A stretch of DNA of 64,000 nucleotides from Ancylobacter sp. TS-1 (GTDB taxonomy: Bacteria; Pseudomonadota; Alphaproteobacteria; Rhizobiales; Xanthobacteraceae). Shown piece after piece: positions 8,499 through 18,738 of the stretch. Below the pieces are notes generated by a model, which did no database searches, was not told the origin of the DNA, and saw only the letters and a program-made list of their open reading frames with translations. Each line of letters starts with the position of its first letter. The first letter of the stretch is position 1. Position numbers and translations under genes: made by a program. Location: the NCBI RefSeq assembly GCF_009223885.1, contig NZ_CP045144.1, forward strand, positions 2,468,001 through 2,532,000. The letters run 5' to 3'.

Positions 8499-9505
8499 CG
8501 CGTAATTTCCCCGAGGCTGAGCCGGAACGCCTTCAGCACCACCAGCACGAAGATGATGCAGCTCACCAGCAGGATGAAGGCGTAGGCCGCGCCCTGCGGC
8601 CAGTTGAAGGCCTGGTAGAAGCGGTCATAGACGATGGGCGTGAACCACAGCGTGCGCGGCCCGCCCAGCACCAGCGGCGCGGCCAGCGCGCCGGCGGTGA
8701 GCATGAACACCAGCGTGCAGCCGGAGGCGATGCCGGGCTTGGCGTGCGGCATCACGATGAAGGCGTGGATGTGCCACCACGGCGCGCCAAGGTCCCGCGC
8801 CGCCTCGATCTGGTTGCGGTCGAGGCTCTCGATGGCGTTGTAGAGCGGGAAGATCATCATCAGGAGATAGGCGTAGGACAGGCCGACATAGAGGCCGACA
8901 TCGGCGCCGAGGAAGTCGATCGGCTCGGAAGTCAGGCCGACGCCCATCAGCATCTGGTTGATGATGCCGCCCGAGGACAGCAGCACGCGGAAGGCGAAGG
9001 CGCGCAGGATCTCGTTCACCCAATAGGGCAGGATCAGCAGCAGCAGCAGCACGCGCAGCCGCGCAGCCGTCGCCGACTGCGCCATGTGGAAGGCGAGCGG
9101 GTAGGAGATCGCGAAATTCAGCAGCGTGATCGCGATGCTGACGCCGATAGTGAGGAAGAAGGCCTTGATGTGCAGCCAGTTCCATTCGGCGGTCGAGGTG
9201 GTCGAGCCGAACAGGAAGTAGCGGTAGTTCTCCAGCGTGAAGACGTCCTTCGGCCCGCCCATCTGCGCCGGCGGCAGCTTCGGGCGGAACGACATGTCCA
9301 CCATGGCGAGCTGCGGCAGCAGGATGATGAAGAAGGCCCAGAAGCCGACGGCGACCACGAGATAGGTGCCGACCCCGATTCCGTTGCGCTGGAAGAAGCC
9401 CGGCCCGGAGGCAAGGCCGGTGCGCCGCTCATAGGCGGCGAGCAGGAAGAAGCCGACCGCCACGACCAGCGGCAGGCCGAAGACCAGGGCGAGGCCGCCG
9501 CTCAT
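8495..9505 (-). CDS. ABC transporter permease, PotB-like (polyamine type)
   Basis: First permease of the polyamine-type importer (336 residues). Six to seven hydrophobic helices are visible, including an N-terminal one (ALVFGLPLVVAVGFFLLAAYE) followed by a second (VGTYLVVAVGFWAFFIILLP). The EAA loop is QIEAARDLGAPWWHIHAFIVMP. The frame is open upstream to 9610, but that part is an overlap with the ATPase gene. The ATG at 9505, one base after the ATPase stop (TGAGATG), gives the family N-terminus. It is translationally coupled at both ends. Confidence 0.9.
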   Translation of the reverse strand: MSGGLALVFGLPLVVAVGFFLLAAYERRTGLASGPGFFQRNGIGVGTYLVVAVGFWAFFIILLPQLAMVDMSFRPKLPPAQMGGPKDVFTLENYRYFLFGSTTSTAEWNWLHIKAFFLTIGVSIAITLLNFAISYPLAFHMAQSATAARLRVLLLLLILPYWVNEILRAFAFRVLLSSGGIINQMLMGVGLTSEPIDFLGADVGLYVGLSYAYLLMMIFPLYNAIESLDRNQIEAARDLGAPWWHIHAFIVMPHAKPGIASGCTLVFMLTAGALAAPLVLGGPRTLWFTPIVYDRFYQAFNWPQGAAYAFILLVSCIIFVLVVLKAFRLSLGEITR

Positions 9506-9506
9506 C

Positions 9507-10586
<1,080 letters not shown>

Positions 10587-10613
10587 GCGGATTTCCGTTC
10601 AGTTGGTTGCCGT

Positions 10614-10648
10614 CGTCCCGGACGCCGCACCAGCGGCGATCCGGGACC
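10614..10648. repeat. Palindromic intergenic repeat, copy A
   Basis: GTCCCGG-a-CGCCGC is followed by accaGCGGCG-at-CCGGGAC, forming a strong interrupted hairpin in the gap between the binding protein and the ATPase gene. Its outer arm resembles copy B just upstream in transcription and the hairpin at 1141-1175. Dispersed GTC(A/G)TCCCGG palindromes of this kind are common between genes in alphaproteobacteria. Confidence 0.6.
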
Positions 10649-10690
10649 GTGAGACGGGCGGGTATCGTGTGACGGGCGACCCGCCCGTTC

Positions 10691-10777
10691 GAAGAGAACG
10701 CCGTCATCCCGGCCGAAGGCGGAGCCGCGGAGCCGGGATCGTTCCCGGATCGGCCTGCCGGCCGTCCGGGATGACGG
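10691..10777. repeat. Palindromic intergenic repeat, copy B
   Basis: Perfect 12-bp outer arms (CCGTCATCCCGG at 10691-10702 and its complement at 10766-10777) enclose further inverted repeats, including CCGGGATCG and CCCGGATCGG segments. This is the typical structure of a small REP-like mobile palindrome. It sits in the transcript between the binding protein and ATPase genes, where such a structure may stop 3'-5' exonucleases. Confidence 0.65.
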
Positions 10778-10808
10778 GGAGGGACGGCGCGAGGACCGTC
10801 CCCCGCAC

Positions 10809-11981
10809 TCACGCCGCCTTGAACTTCTCGGCGTACTGCGTGCGCAGCTCGGCGTACCACGACGGCTCCGGCGGGCGGCTCCACAGATTGTCGAGCGCGT
10901 TGCCGGGATAGGCCTCGGCGAAGTTCTTCTTGGCGACCTCGGAGAGGAACTTGTCGGCGCCCTTGACGACCGGGTTGTAGCCCGAGCCGTTGGCGACCAT
11001 CGCCGAGATTTCCGGCTGGTGGACGAAGTTGATGAACTCGTAGAGCTGCGGCACGTTCTTCGCCGCCTTGGTCATCGACCAGCCGTCGATCCAGGTGATG
11101 GCGCCTTCCTGCGGGGCCATGTAGTTGATCGGCTTGCCGGCCTTCTTCAGCGAGAGCGGCGGGCCATCCCAGGTCTGGCCGATGACGCAGCCATTCTCCA
11201 TGAAGCCGGACTTGGTGTTGTCGGCCGAATCCCAGAACTGCTTGACCTGCGCCTTGTTCTCGATGGCGAAGGCGAGGATGGGATCGTAGATCTTCTTCAT
11301 CGTCGCCTCGTCCTTGAAGGCGTCGAGCATGCGGTTGGAGGGCAGCTTGCCGGACTTGTCCCACCACAGGCCGATGCCGAGCAGCAGCGAGTGCGGGCGG
11401 CCCTGCATCTTGCCCTTGAATTCCGGGCTCCAGAGCGTGCCGTAGCTGAGCTTGTCATAGGTCAGGGTGGCGAGGTCGGTGCGCCAGGAGATCGCCTCCG
11501 AGCCCCAGCAATGGGGCACGTGGTAGAGGCCGCCATCCCAGGTCCACACGCTGGTGGAGCCTTCGAGCATCGCCGGCAGCACCTGGTCGAGCTTCAGCTT
11601 GGAGAGGTCGTAGGGCGCCAGCACGCCCAGCTCCTTGAACTGCGGGGCGCGGTCGCGCGTCGGCGCGCACAGGTCGAAGCCCTCGCCCTCGGTGGCCTGC
11701 AGCTTGTTGATCTGCTCCTCGTTCTGCGAGAACGGGGTGGAGTTGACCTTGATGCCGGTCTTCTTGGTGAATTCCGGGAGAACCGGATCGGGCAGTTCGT
11801 CCGACCAGTTGAGGATGTTCAGCTCGCCCGAGGAGGAGAAGGCGTCCTTCACCAGCCACGGGCCGGTCGCGGCGACCGTACCGGCGGCCAGCGCCCCTTT
11901 GAACAGCACGCGGCGGGTGAAGCTGCGCGCTGCCAGCAGCGTTTCGATGGACGAGTTGGGAGCTTCCGGCTTCTTCGTCAC
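10809..11981 (-). CDS. Extracellular solute-binding protein, PotD-like, Tat signal
   Basis: Periplasmic binding protein of the polyamine-type importer (390 residues). The N-terminal TRRVLFKGALAAGTVAATG is a twin-arginine signal, so export of the folded protein is likely. The mature part begins ELNILNWSDELPDPVLPEFTKKTG, the usual PotD/PotF fold. The frame is open to 12134, but the GTG at 11981 lies 8 bases after GAGGAA and directly precedes the conserved region. An ATG four bases upstream runs into a stop at once. It is the first gene of the operon. Confidence 0.91.
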   Translation of the reverse strand: MTKKPEAPNSSIETLLAARSFTRRVLFKGALAAGTVAATGPWLVKDAFSSSGELNILNWSDELPDPVLPEFTKKTGIKVNSTPFSQNEEQINKLQATEGEGFDLCAPTRDRAPQFKELGVLAPYDLSKLKLDQVLPAMLEGSTSVWTWDGGLYHVPHCWGSEAISWRTDLATLTYDKLSYGTLWSPEFKGKMQGRPHSLLLGIGLWWDKSGKLPSNRMLDAFKDEATMKKIYDPILAFAIENKAQVKQFWDSADNTKSGFMENGCVIGQTWDGPPLSLKKAGKPINYMAPQEGAITWIDGWSMTKAAKNVPQLYEFINFVHQPEISAMVANGSGYNPVVKGADKFLSEVAKKNFAEAYPGNALDNLWSRPPEPSWYAELRTQYAEKFKAA

Positions 11982-12322
11982 GACATGTTCCTCGCTCTGG
12001 CCGCCCGGCACAGACCTGTTGGGCGGAAGTGGCCGGGAGGCTTGGAGCACGAAGCGTGCCAGCGGCGCCGCCCGTTGCACAGGTGCGACGAACCGCCAGA
12101 ACGGGCACGACACGCCCCGCCCCGGACCCTGCATCGCCCGTCCCGCACTGTTGCGGCCGGCCGCGCCCGCCCGCCCCGCCTGCGCTTCGCCACTGGCGCC
12201 GAATTAGCCACGGTTCGCCAAATTGTGTGCACGAAAAATGCGCGTATGCCACGCGCTTCGGCGTCGTGGCGAAACCGGCGGGCTTTCGTTTGCCGGCCAA
12301 ACGCAAGCCGGCGGCGCGCGTT
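11982..12322. other. Leader/promoter region of the minus-strand transporter operon
   Basis: This 341-bp gap lies between the 3' end of the serine hydrolase gene and the start of the binding-protein gene, both on the minus strand. It is GC-rich with a short AT-richer patch around 12200-12245 (containing GTGTGCAC), the likeliest promoter position. I see no small gene, RNA or clear operator. Confidence 0.45.
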
Positions 12323-13342
12323 TCAGCCCAGCGCGGCGAGGAGGTCGCCGGCCAGCGCGTGCAGGTCGTCGCGGTGGCCGGTGCGGCCGGCGGGCGCGTC
12401 GGTGGCGGAGGTCATGACCAGGCAGGCCGCCCGTTCCGGCGCCACATAGAGCATCTGCCCGCCATAGCCCCAGCCGTAATGCACCCGCGTCCCGGCGATC
12501 TCGCGCGCGAACCAGCCATAGCCATAGGCGTCGCCGGTGAAGCGCGAGGCCGTGCGCGCCGTCCAGCACTGTTCGATCCACGCCGGCGGAATCACCTGCT
12601 CCCCGGCCCGGTTGCGCCCGCCCTTGCGGCAGCACTCGACGAAGGCAAGCAGCGCGGTCGGGCGCATCGCCATCTGGTTGCCGCCGAAATAGATGCCCTG
12701 CCGGTCGCGCTCCCAGTCGGCGATCGCGAAGCCCTCGATGGCGCCGAGCCAGTCGCGCGCCAGCGCCAGCGTCGAGCGCCCGGAGGCGCGCGTCAGGATG
12801 GCGGAGAGCAGATGCGTCGAGCCGGTGGAATAGAGCATGGCGCCGCCCGGCGCATCGACAAAGGGCCGCGCCAGCGCCGCCCGCACCCAGTTTCGCGAGG
12901 CGATCCACTGGCCGTAAGAGGGCCCGGAGGTGCGCTCCAGCCCTGCCTGCATGGAAAGCAGATGGCCGATGGTGATCTCATAAAGGCGCGGGTCGGGGTC
13001 GTCAGGCAGATCGGCGCGCAGCAGCGGGGCGATCTTCTGGTCCGCCCCTTCCAGCACGCCCTTGTCGATGGCGATGCCGACCAGCATGGCGAGGATGCTT
13101 TTCGAGGCCGACTTGATGTTGGCCGGCCGGTCCACCCGCCCGCCTTTGTAGCCGCGCGCGGCGAGCGTCTCGCCGGCCCTCATCACGAGCGCGGTGCGCA
13201 GCGGCTCAAAGGCGGCGGCGCGGTCGAGCAGAGGCGTCAGCCGTGCGGCAGCGTCGGAGTGTATGGGCGACTCACTTTGAGCGCGCGCGAGGCGCGGGGC
13301 GAGCAGAAGCAGCGGAGCGGCAAGCAGGGAGCGACGGTGCAT
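12323..13342 (-). CDS. Serine hydrolase, class C beta-lactamase family
   Basis: Exported 339-residue penicillin-binding-protein-like hydrolase. The signal peptide is MHRRSLLAAPLLLLAPRLARA. The active-site SxxK is SASK in NIKSASKSILAMLVG, the second motif is the tyrosine of MLYSTGSTH, and YGYGW lies near the C-terminus. This group includes esterases, D-amino-peptidases and 6-aminohexanoate-dimer hydrolases as well as true beta-lactamases; resistance cannot be inferred. It lies just downstream of the AT-rich island and has host-like composition. Confidence 0.87.
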   Translation of the reverse strand: MHRRSLLAAPLLLLAPRLARAQSESPIHSDAAARLTPLLDRAAAFEPLRTALVMRAGETLAARGYKGGRVDRPANIKSASKSILAMLVGIAIDKGVLEGADQKIAPLLRADLPDDPDPRLYEITIGHLLSMQAGLERTSGPSYGQWIASRNWVRAALARPFVDAPGGAMLYSTGSTHLLSAILTRASGRSTLALARDWLGAIEGFAIADWERDRQGIYFGGNQMAMRPTALLAFVECCRKGGRNRAGEQVIPPAWIEQCWTARTASRFTGDAYGYGWFAREIAGTRVHYGWGYGGQMLYVAPERAACLVMTSATDAPAGRTGHRDDLHALAGDLLAALG

Positions 13343-13378
13343 GCCGGGGAAGATAGGGCGGGAGCGGGGGATGTGGGG

Positions 13379-14056
13379 TCACGATGGGGGGAGCTGAGGC
13401 TGTGCGCTCGTCGTGGCGGGACGCTTATACTTTTCGAGAGACGCCGCATTTTCCAGATCAGTCTTATAGTTTCTCATCATTAATAGAACATTCTCGACTA
13501 GATCAGAAAATTCCTTTCCTCCTATATCTATGTACTCTCCATGCGCTATTTTATTACGCCGATGGACAAGACTCTGATCAATTAGGTTAAAATGCATTTG
13601 ATAGGCGTCAATTTCTATATCCAAAGATTGCGCAATATTCGAAAAAACTATCGATGTAAGATTTGATTCTGTATCAATATAATTAGATCCATAGATGGAA
13701 GCCGTTTTACCTAATTCGGACGTAATAAATTCGAACGCCTCTACATTTGCCTTGGATTTCTTCGACTCCCTTAACATATTAAGTTTCGATTTTAGTCCCA
13801 TAACTGCAAAGCAACTTTTTAAGTCAGCATATGAAAGACTTTTATTGTGTATGTAATTTAAATACATATCCGAGGATGACTTAATAAACCCCTCCCAATG
13901 AGCATACAAAAGAGCAACTCCGGCACGTATAAAAAAACGTCTCTGCGGACCATTGGCCTTTGCTGCAACTGTAAAACTACCGATCTCTTTTACGCGCCAA
14001 CTCATCTCCTTATCAAGGGCGTCTTGCAACTGGGGGAGTGTTTTGATTTCTGACAT
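13379..14056 (-). CDS. HEPN-domain protein, MAE_28990/MAE_18760-like predicted RNase
   Basis: This 225-residue protein from the AT-rich island carries the HEPN fold seen in many toxin and defence RNases. The N-terminal helix has the family motif RAGVALLYAHWEGFIK (about residues 44-59). The catalytic Rx4-6H motif is RNKIAH at residues 167-172, with the polar Asn after Arg that is usual for active HEPN RNases. It follows the DUF262 gene after 8 bp on the same strand, so the two are co-transcribed. The last 12 or so codons (after KYKRP) are in GC-rich host-like sequence, which suggests that the island junction lies inside the 3' end and that the native C-terminus was replaced. RNase activity and target are inference from the family. 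Confidence 0.82.
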   Translation of the reverse strand: MSEIKTLPQLQDALDKEMSWRVKEIGSFTVAAKANGPQRRFFIRAGVALLYAHWEGFIKSSSDMYLNYIHNKSLSYADLKSCFAVMGLKSKLNMLRESKKSKANVEAFEFITSELGKTASIYGSNYIDTESNLTSIVFSNIAQSLDIEIDAYQMHFNLIDQSLVHRRNKIAHGEYIDIGGKEFSDLVENVLLMMRNYKTDLENAASLEKYKRPATTSAQPQLPPS

Positions 14057-14064
14057 GGCGCACT

Positions 14065-15171
14065 CTACGGGCGCAGAAGATCGGCAGATATAGGCAACAA
14101 TTTAGCGAGTCTAGTTGTTCCTCGAACACCAGCACCAGAATTTTGGGTGAACGAAGGATTACTCCAAAGTTTTTTAGCGACCTCTTTTATAAAGACATCG
14201 CGATCGTGAGGTGACATAGCATTCAAATGAACCAAATTGTAAGAGACCCCGGTAGCCATGACCTCATAGACAGACATCAGGAATTTTCCGGAAAAATTTC
14301 CTCCGTTCCATTTCTTGAATGCGGCATCCCCGAGCGCGGCGTTTAAGAAAGTGAATGTTTTTTGAAAAACATCACGCTCCCCCAACATATCAAAATCATT
14401 ACTTGTGGCCATCTGCATAAGGGCGCCGTTCAAATATTCATGAACATCAAGTCCCGATTGATATGCCACAGATCTAAACGCGAAAAAACGTAACGCAAGC
14501 TCGACACCGGCCTGCGCCTCTAATGCGGTATCAGTTTGATTTGTTGTTAACTTAAAAGCGTCGAAATTTGCGCAGTCAATTAGCCAGTCATAGAAATTTT
14601 TATTCAAAGATACAGCTATACTGTTACGAACTTCCTGCTCAGTGAGGCCAGCTCCTCCGGTATTTAGGCGCTGAAAAAGTTCAAACTTGGCAGATATGTC
14701 GCTTTCAGATTTAAGTATTTCCACACGAACACGAGCTCGCTTAAGTTCAATCTGAAATGCCTGCCCTATTCCATCATCAATACTAGGTCCGGATGACTTC
14801 CATCGCTTACCATTGAGACTCGGAAGAAGCCTAGTTCCATTCAATACGAGTGGTCCGAGCTGATCAGCTCGCTCACCTTTCAAGTCGCCCGTCAACTGAA
14901 GTACGGTCGATATTCTTTGCAGTCCGTCAACGAGCTCCCAAACACCGAATTCCGTTTGGTATACAAAAATAGACGGTATTGGTATACCAAGTAAAAGAGA
15001 TTCAATGAACCGCGTCTTCCGTTCGTCGTCCCATCTAAATAATCTCTGAAATACCGGATCTATGACTAATTCAGACTCTTTATATAAATTAATAATCTCA
15101 CCGATGGACATGTCATAGCCATCGGTAACAACTTTCTTGCGAGCAGCCTGGACTTCATCATCGAGCGCCAT
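14065..15171 (-). CDS. DUF262 (ParB/GmrS-like) protein without HNH domain
   Basis: This 368-residue DUF262 protein contains the ParB/sulfiredoxin-like NTPase-nuclease fold found in the GmrS half of type IV restriction enzymes and in other defence proteins. Visible motifs are DPVFQRLFRWDDERKTRFIE (residues 39-58), LLGIPIPSIFVYQ, ELVDGLQRISTV with the DGxQR core at 82-86, and FQRLNTGGAGLTEQEVRN. There is no DUF1524 HNH nuclease at the C-terminus, so this is not a complete GmrSD enzyme; the neighbouring HEPN protein may provide the nuclease. The start is ATG 15171, six bases after AAAGGG; an in-frame TTG two codons earlier is less likely. Base composition is far lower in GC than both flanks, indicating recent transfer. 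Confidence 0.87.
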   Translation of the reverse strand: MALDDEVQAARKKVVTDGYDMSIGEIINLYKESELVIDPVFQRLFRWDDERKTRFIESLLLGIPIPSIFVYQTEFGVWELVDGLQRISTVLQLTGDLKGERADQLGPLVLNGTRLLPSLNGKRWKSSGPSIDDGIGQAFQIELKRARVRVEILKSESDISAKFELFQRLNTGGAGLTEQEVRNSIAVSLNKNFYDWLIDCANFDAFKLTTNQTDTALEAQAGVELALRFFAFRSVAYQSGLDVHEYLNGALMQMATSNDFDMLGERDVFQKTFTFLNAALGDAAFKKWNGGNFSGKFLMSVYEVMATGVSYNLVHLNAMSPHDRDVFIKEVAKKLWSNPSFTQNSGAGVRGTTRLAKLLPISADLLRP

Positions 15172-15232
15172 AATCAACCCTTTCTTATGATGAAAAGGTT
15201 AGCCTGAATTCCCGAATGAATCTAGGTCCGTC

Positions 15233-16435
15233 TCACCCACCCCCGCCCAGCACCAGATCGTCCCGGTGCACCATCGCCGCGCGACCCTCGAAGCCGGTGA
15301 TGGTGGCGATCTCGTCTGAGGACTTGCCGCGGATGCGCTCGGCATAGTCGGCGTCATAGGCCACCAGGCCGCGGCCGATCTCGGCGCCGTCCGGCCCGCG
15401 CAGCACCACGGCGTCGCCGCGCGTGAAGTCGCCTTCCACCAGCTTTACCCCCGCCGGCAGCAGCGAGGAGCCCCGGCGCAGCGCGGCCACGGCGCCGGCG
15501 TCGAGATGCAGCACGCCGCGCGGCTCCAGCGAGCCGGCGATCCAGCGCTTGCGCGAGGCGACCGGGTTGGCCGGGGCGAGGAACCAGGTGCAGCGCGCGC
15601 CCTCGGCAATGGCGCGCAGCGGGTTCTTCACCTTGCCGGAGGCGATCACCATATGCGCGCCCGCCGTGGTGGCGATCTTGCCGGCCTCGATCTTGGTCTT
15701 CATGCCGCCGCGCGACAGCTCGGTGCCGGCGCCGCCCGCCATCGCCTCGACCTCGGCGGTGATGCGCGGCACCAGCGGCAGGAAGCGCGCATCGGGGTCG
15801 TCATTGGGCGGGGCGGTGTAGAGCCCGTCAATATCGGAGAGCAGCACGAGAAGGTCGGCGCTCGCCATGCCGGCGACGCGGGCGGCGAGGCGGTCATTGT
15901 CGCCATAGCGGATTTCCGAGGTCGCCACCGTGTCGTTCTCGTTGATGACGGGCACGACCTTGAGGTCGATCAGCTTGGCCAGCGTCGAGCGGGCGTTGAG
16001 GTAGCGCCGGCGCTCCTCGGTGTCGCCGAGCGTGATGAGGATCTGGCCGGCCGCGACGCCCTCATGCGCCAGCGCCTCCGACCACGCCCGCGCCAGCGCG
16101 ATCTGCCCGACGGCGGCGGCGGCCTGGCTTTCCTCCAGCTTCAGCGGGCGCTTGGGCAGCTTCAAGACATTGCGCCCGAGCGCGATGGCGCCCGAGGAGA
16201 CGACCAGCACCTCCTTGCCCTCGCGGTGAAGCTGGGCGACGTCCTCGGCCAGCGCCGCCAGCCACGCATGCCGCAGCGCCCCGCGCGAGGAGTCCACCAG
16301 CAGCGCCGAGCCGACCTTCACCACGATGCGACGGAAGGAGGAAAGCTGCGGCACCGGCGTGCCGGCGGTCCCGGTAGCGGCGGTCCCGGTGGCGGCGGTG
16401 TCGGTGGCGGCGGCGGGCGAGGCGGGACGGTTCAT
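15233..16435 (-). CDS. proB: Glutamate 5-kinase ProB
   Basis: ProB phosphorylates glutamate, the first step of proline synthesis. The amino-acid-kinase domain begins [15 protein letters not shown] and includes [19 protein letters not shown] and [16 protein letters not shown]-terminal PUA domain follows ([15 protein letters not shown] to the end). ATG 16435 gives 400 residues, longer than the usual 370-380, because of a low-complexity Ala/Thr-rich N-terminus encoded by 15-bp repeats. The true start may lie after the repeats; no good ribosome-binding site decides it. The gene follows obgE as in many Hyphomicrobiales, but proA, which commonly comes next, is absent and the AT-rich island is there instead. 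Confidence 0.95.
   Translation of the reverse strand: MNRPASPAAATDTAATGTAATGTAGTPVPQLSSFRRIVVKVGSALLVDSSRGALRHAWLAALAEDVAQLHREGKEVLVVSSGAIALGRNVLKLPKRPLKLEESQAAAAVGQIALARAWSEALAHEGVAAGQILITLGDTEERRRYLNARSTLAKLIDLKVVPVINENDTVATSEIRYGDNDRLAARVAGMASADLLVLLSDIDGLYTAPPNDDPDARFLPLVPRITAEVEAMAGGAGTELSRGGMKTKIEAGKIATTAGAHMVIASGKVKNPLRAIAEGARCTWFLAPANPVASRKRWIAGSLEPRGVLHLDAGAVAALRRGSSLLPAGVKLVEGDFTRGDAVVLRGPDGAEIGRGLVAYDADYAERIRGKSSDEIATITGFEGRAAMVHRDDLVLGGGG
16364..16408. repeat. Three 15-bp tandem repeats in the proB 5' end
   Basis: The units GGCGGTCCCGGTAGC, GGCGGTCCCGGTGGC and GGCGGTGTCGGTGGC (plus strand) encode on the minus strand the [10 protein letters not shown] repeats at the ProB N-terminus. 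They are in frame and lie before the conserved kinase domain, so copy-number change should be tolerated. Confidence 0.85.
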
Positions 16436-16528
16436 CGGAGGCGCTTCGGCTGGAAATGAGGGACGGCGCGCTTCATACGCCGATTTCGCCGCCAAGGCGC
16501 GGGATTTGTGGGGGGCGTTTGGCGCCCG

Positions 16529-17572
<1,044 letters not shown>

Positions 17573-17631
17573 TCAACGGTTCGGGGCCCCCGCCCGCGCG
17601 GGAACCCGTTCAGGATAGCAGATGCCCCGGC

Positions 17632-18291
17632 TCAATGCCGGGTGGAGTCGTGCAGGCGCGGCGGCTTGGTGGCGCCCCAGGCCCGCAGCGAGGTCCACAG
17701 CCGGCGCTCCAGCCGGAAGCGGTCGACCGGCACCGAGGCGCCGATAGCCCGGACCCGGGCCAGCCCGACCCCGGTCCACTGGAAGCCGCACTTCTCCAGC
17801 ACCCGGCGCGAGGCCGGATTGACGACGCGCGCGGAGGCGATGAGCGCCTCCAGCTTGCGGTCGCCAAAGGCGTGGTCGATCAGCGCGCGCGTGGCCTCGG
17901 TGGCGATGCCGTGGTCCCAATAGGGCTCGGCAAGCCAGTAGCCGATCTCCGGCGCGTCCTCGTCGCGGCGCACGAAGCCGCACATGCCGACCGGAATCGG
18001 CGGGCCGAAGCCCGCGGTGCCCCGCAGCACGCCCTCGTCCTTCAGGAAGATGGCGAAGGTCGCCGCCTCGGGGCCGCCCGGCAGGTTGGCGACGAAGGCC
18101 GCCGCATCCGCCATGCCGTAGGGATGGGGGATGTTCGCCGTCATCTCCGCGACCTTGCGGTTGTCGGCGAGCTCGGCGATCCACGTCATGTCCTCGATGC
18201 GCGGCACGCGAAGGAGGAGGCGGCCGGTTTCGAGGACGGCGATACTGCTCTCGGCAAGGGTCGACCCGGGGGTCGCTTCGACGATGGTCAT
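17632..18291 (-). CDS. GNAT acetyltransferase, RimJ/RimL type
   Basis: This 219-residue acetyltransferase has the RimJ/RimL-like layout: LETGRLLLRVPRIEDM at the N-terminus, EIGYWLAEPYWDHGIATEATRALIDHAF as the acetyl-CoA-binding region, and VNPASRRVLEKCGF. The family acetylates N-termini of ribosomal proteins or small amines. An uncharacterised member between rpmA and obgE is common in Hyphomicrobiales. The frame is open to 18516, but ATG 18291 follows AGGAGA at ideal distance and removes a non-conserved GC-rich translation, so I use it. Confidence 0.9.
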   Translation of the reverse strand: MTIVEATPGSTLAESSIAVLETGRLLLRVPRIEDMTWIAELADNRKVAEMTANIPHPYGMADAAAFVANLPGGPEAATFAIFLKDEGVLRGTAGFGPPIPVGMCGFVRRDEDAPEIGYWLAEPYWDHGIATEATRALIDHAFGDRKLEALIASARVVNPASRRVLEKCGFQWTGVGLARVRAIGASVPVDRFRLERRLWTSLRAWGATKPPRLHDSTRH

Positions 18292-18318
18292 TGAGGGTCT
18301 CCTGGGGGCCTGAACGAC

Positions 18319-18349
18319 GAAGGGGAGGCGGTCTTCTCGCCTCCCCTGT
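18319..18349 (-). terminator. Probable terminator after rpmA
   Basis: A 10-bp perfect stem (AGGGGAGGCG/CGCCTCCCCT, 18321-18330 and 18338-18347) with a 7-base loop is followed on the minus strand by TTCGTCGTTC, a moderately U-rich tail. It lies between rpmA and the GNAT gene and would end or attenuate transcription of rplU-rpmA. Confidence 0.55.
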
Positions 18350-18381
18350 CGGGCACCCCGGACTGTCCTCAAGGACATCAG

Positions 18382-18419
18382 GGAAATCCTACCGGTCGGG
18401 CGAGACCGGCGGGATTTCC
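18382..18419. other. Hairpin in the rpmA 3' region
   Basis: GGAAATCC-ta-CCGGTC is followed by gggcga (18398-18403) and GACCGG-cg-GGATTTCC, a 14-bp stem with a small internal loop, 18 bases after the rpmA stop. No T tract follows, so it may be an mRNA-stabilising or attenuating structure working with the terminator-like hairpin at 18319-18349. Confidence 0.55.
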
Positions 18420-18436
18420 ATGAACCCTCACCGGCT

Positions 18437-18706
18437 TTATTCGGCGGCCTCGGCGGCCGGAATGACGGATACGTACGTGCGGGAATTTGCTTTCGTGCGG
18501 AACTCGACTCGGCCATCGCTCAGCGCAAAGAGGGTATGATCCTTGCCCATGCCGACATTGGTGCCGGGATGCCAGGTCGTACCGCGCTGACGCACGATGA
18601 TGTTGCCGGCGACGACCTTCTCGCTGCCGAACTTCTTTACGCCGAGACGACGACCTTCGGAGTCGCGACCGTTGCGGGAGGAACCGCCTGCCTTCTTGTG
18701 AGCCAT
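18437..18706 (-). CDS. rpmA: 50S ribosomal protein L27
   Basis: L27 reaches the peptidyl-transferase centre of the large subunit. The 89-residue sequence is typical, with [22 protein letters not shown] at the N-terminus and [25 protein letters not shown] in the core. The N-terminus starts directly with MAHKK, so there is no cleavable Firmicutes-type extension. It follows rplU after 32 bp in the conserved rplU-rpmA pair. Confidence 0.98.
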   Translation of the reverse strand: MAHKKAGGSSRNGRDSEGRRLGVKKFGSEKVVAGNIIVRQRGTTWHPGTNVGMGKDHTLFALSDGRVEFRTKANSRTYVSVIPAAEAAE

Positions 18707-18738
18707 GATGCTCTCCTAATTCTTTCCTGCTGGCGGTC

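Noticed and set aside
12323-13342. True beta-lactamase resistance gene
   Set aside because: SxxK and YGW-type motifs fit the broad serine hydrolase family; there is no specific resistance signature or linked regulator.
14065-15171. Complete GmrSD type IV restriction enzyme
   Set aside because: Only the DUF262 half is present; the C-terminus lacks the His/Asn motifs of DUF1524.
13343-15232. Insertion sequence or phage origin for the AT-rich island
   Set aside because: No transposase, integrase, terminal inverted repeats or flanking direct repeats could be seen.
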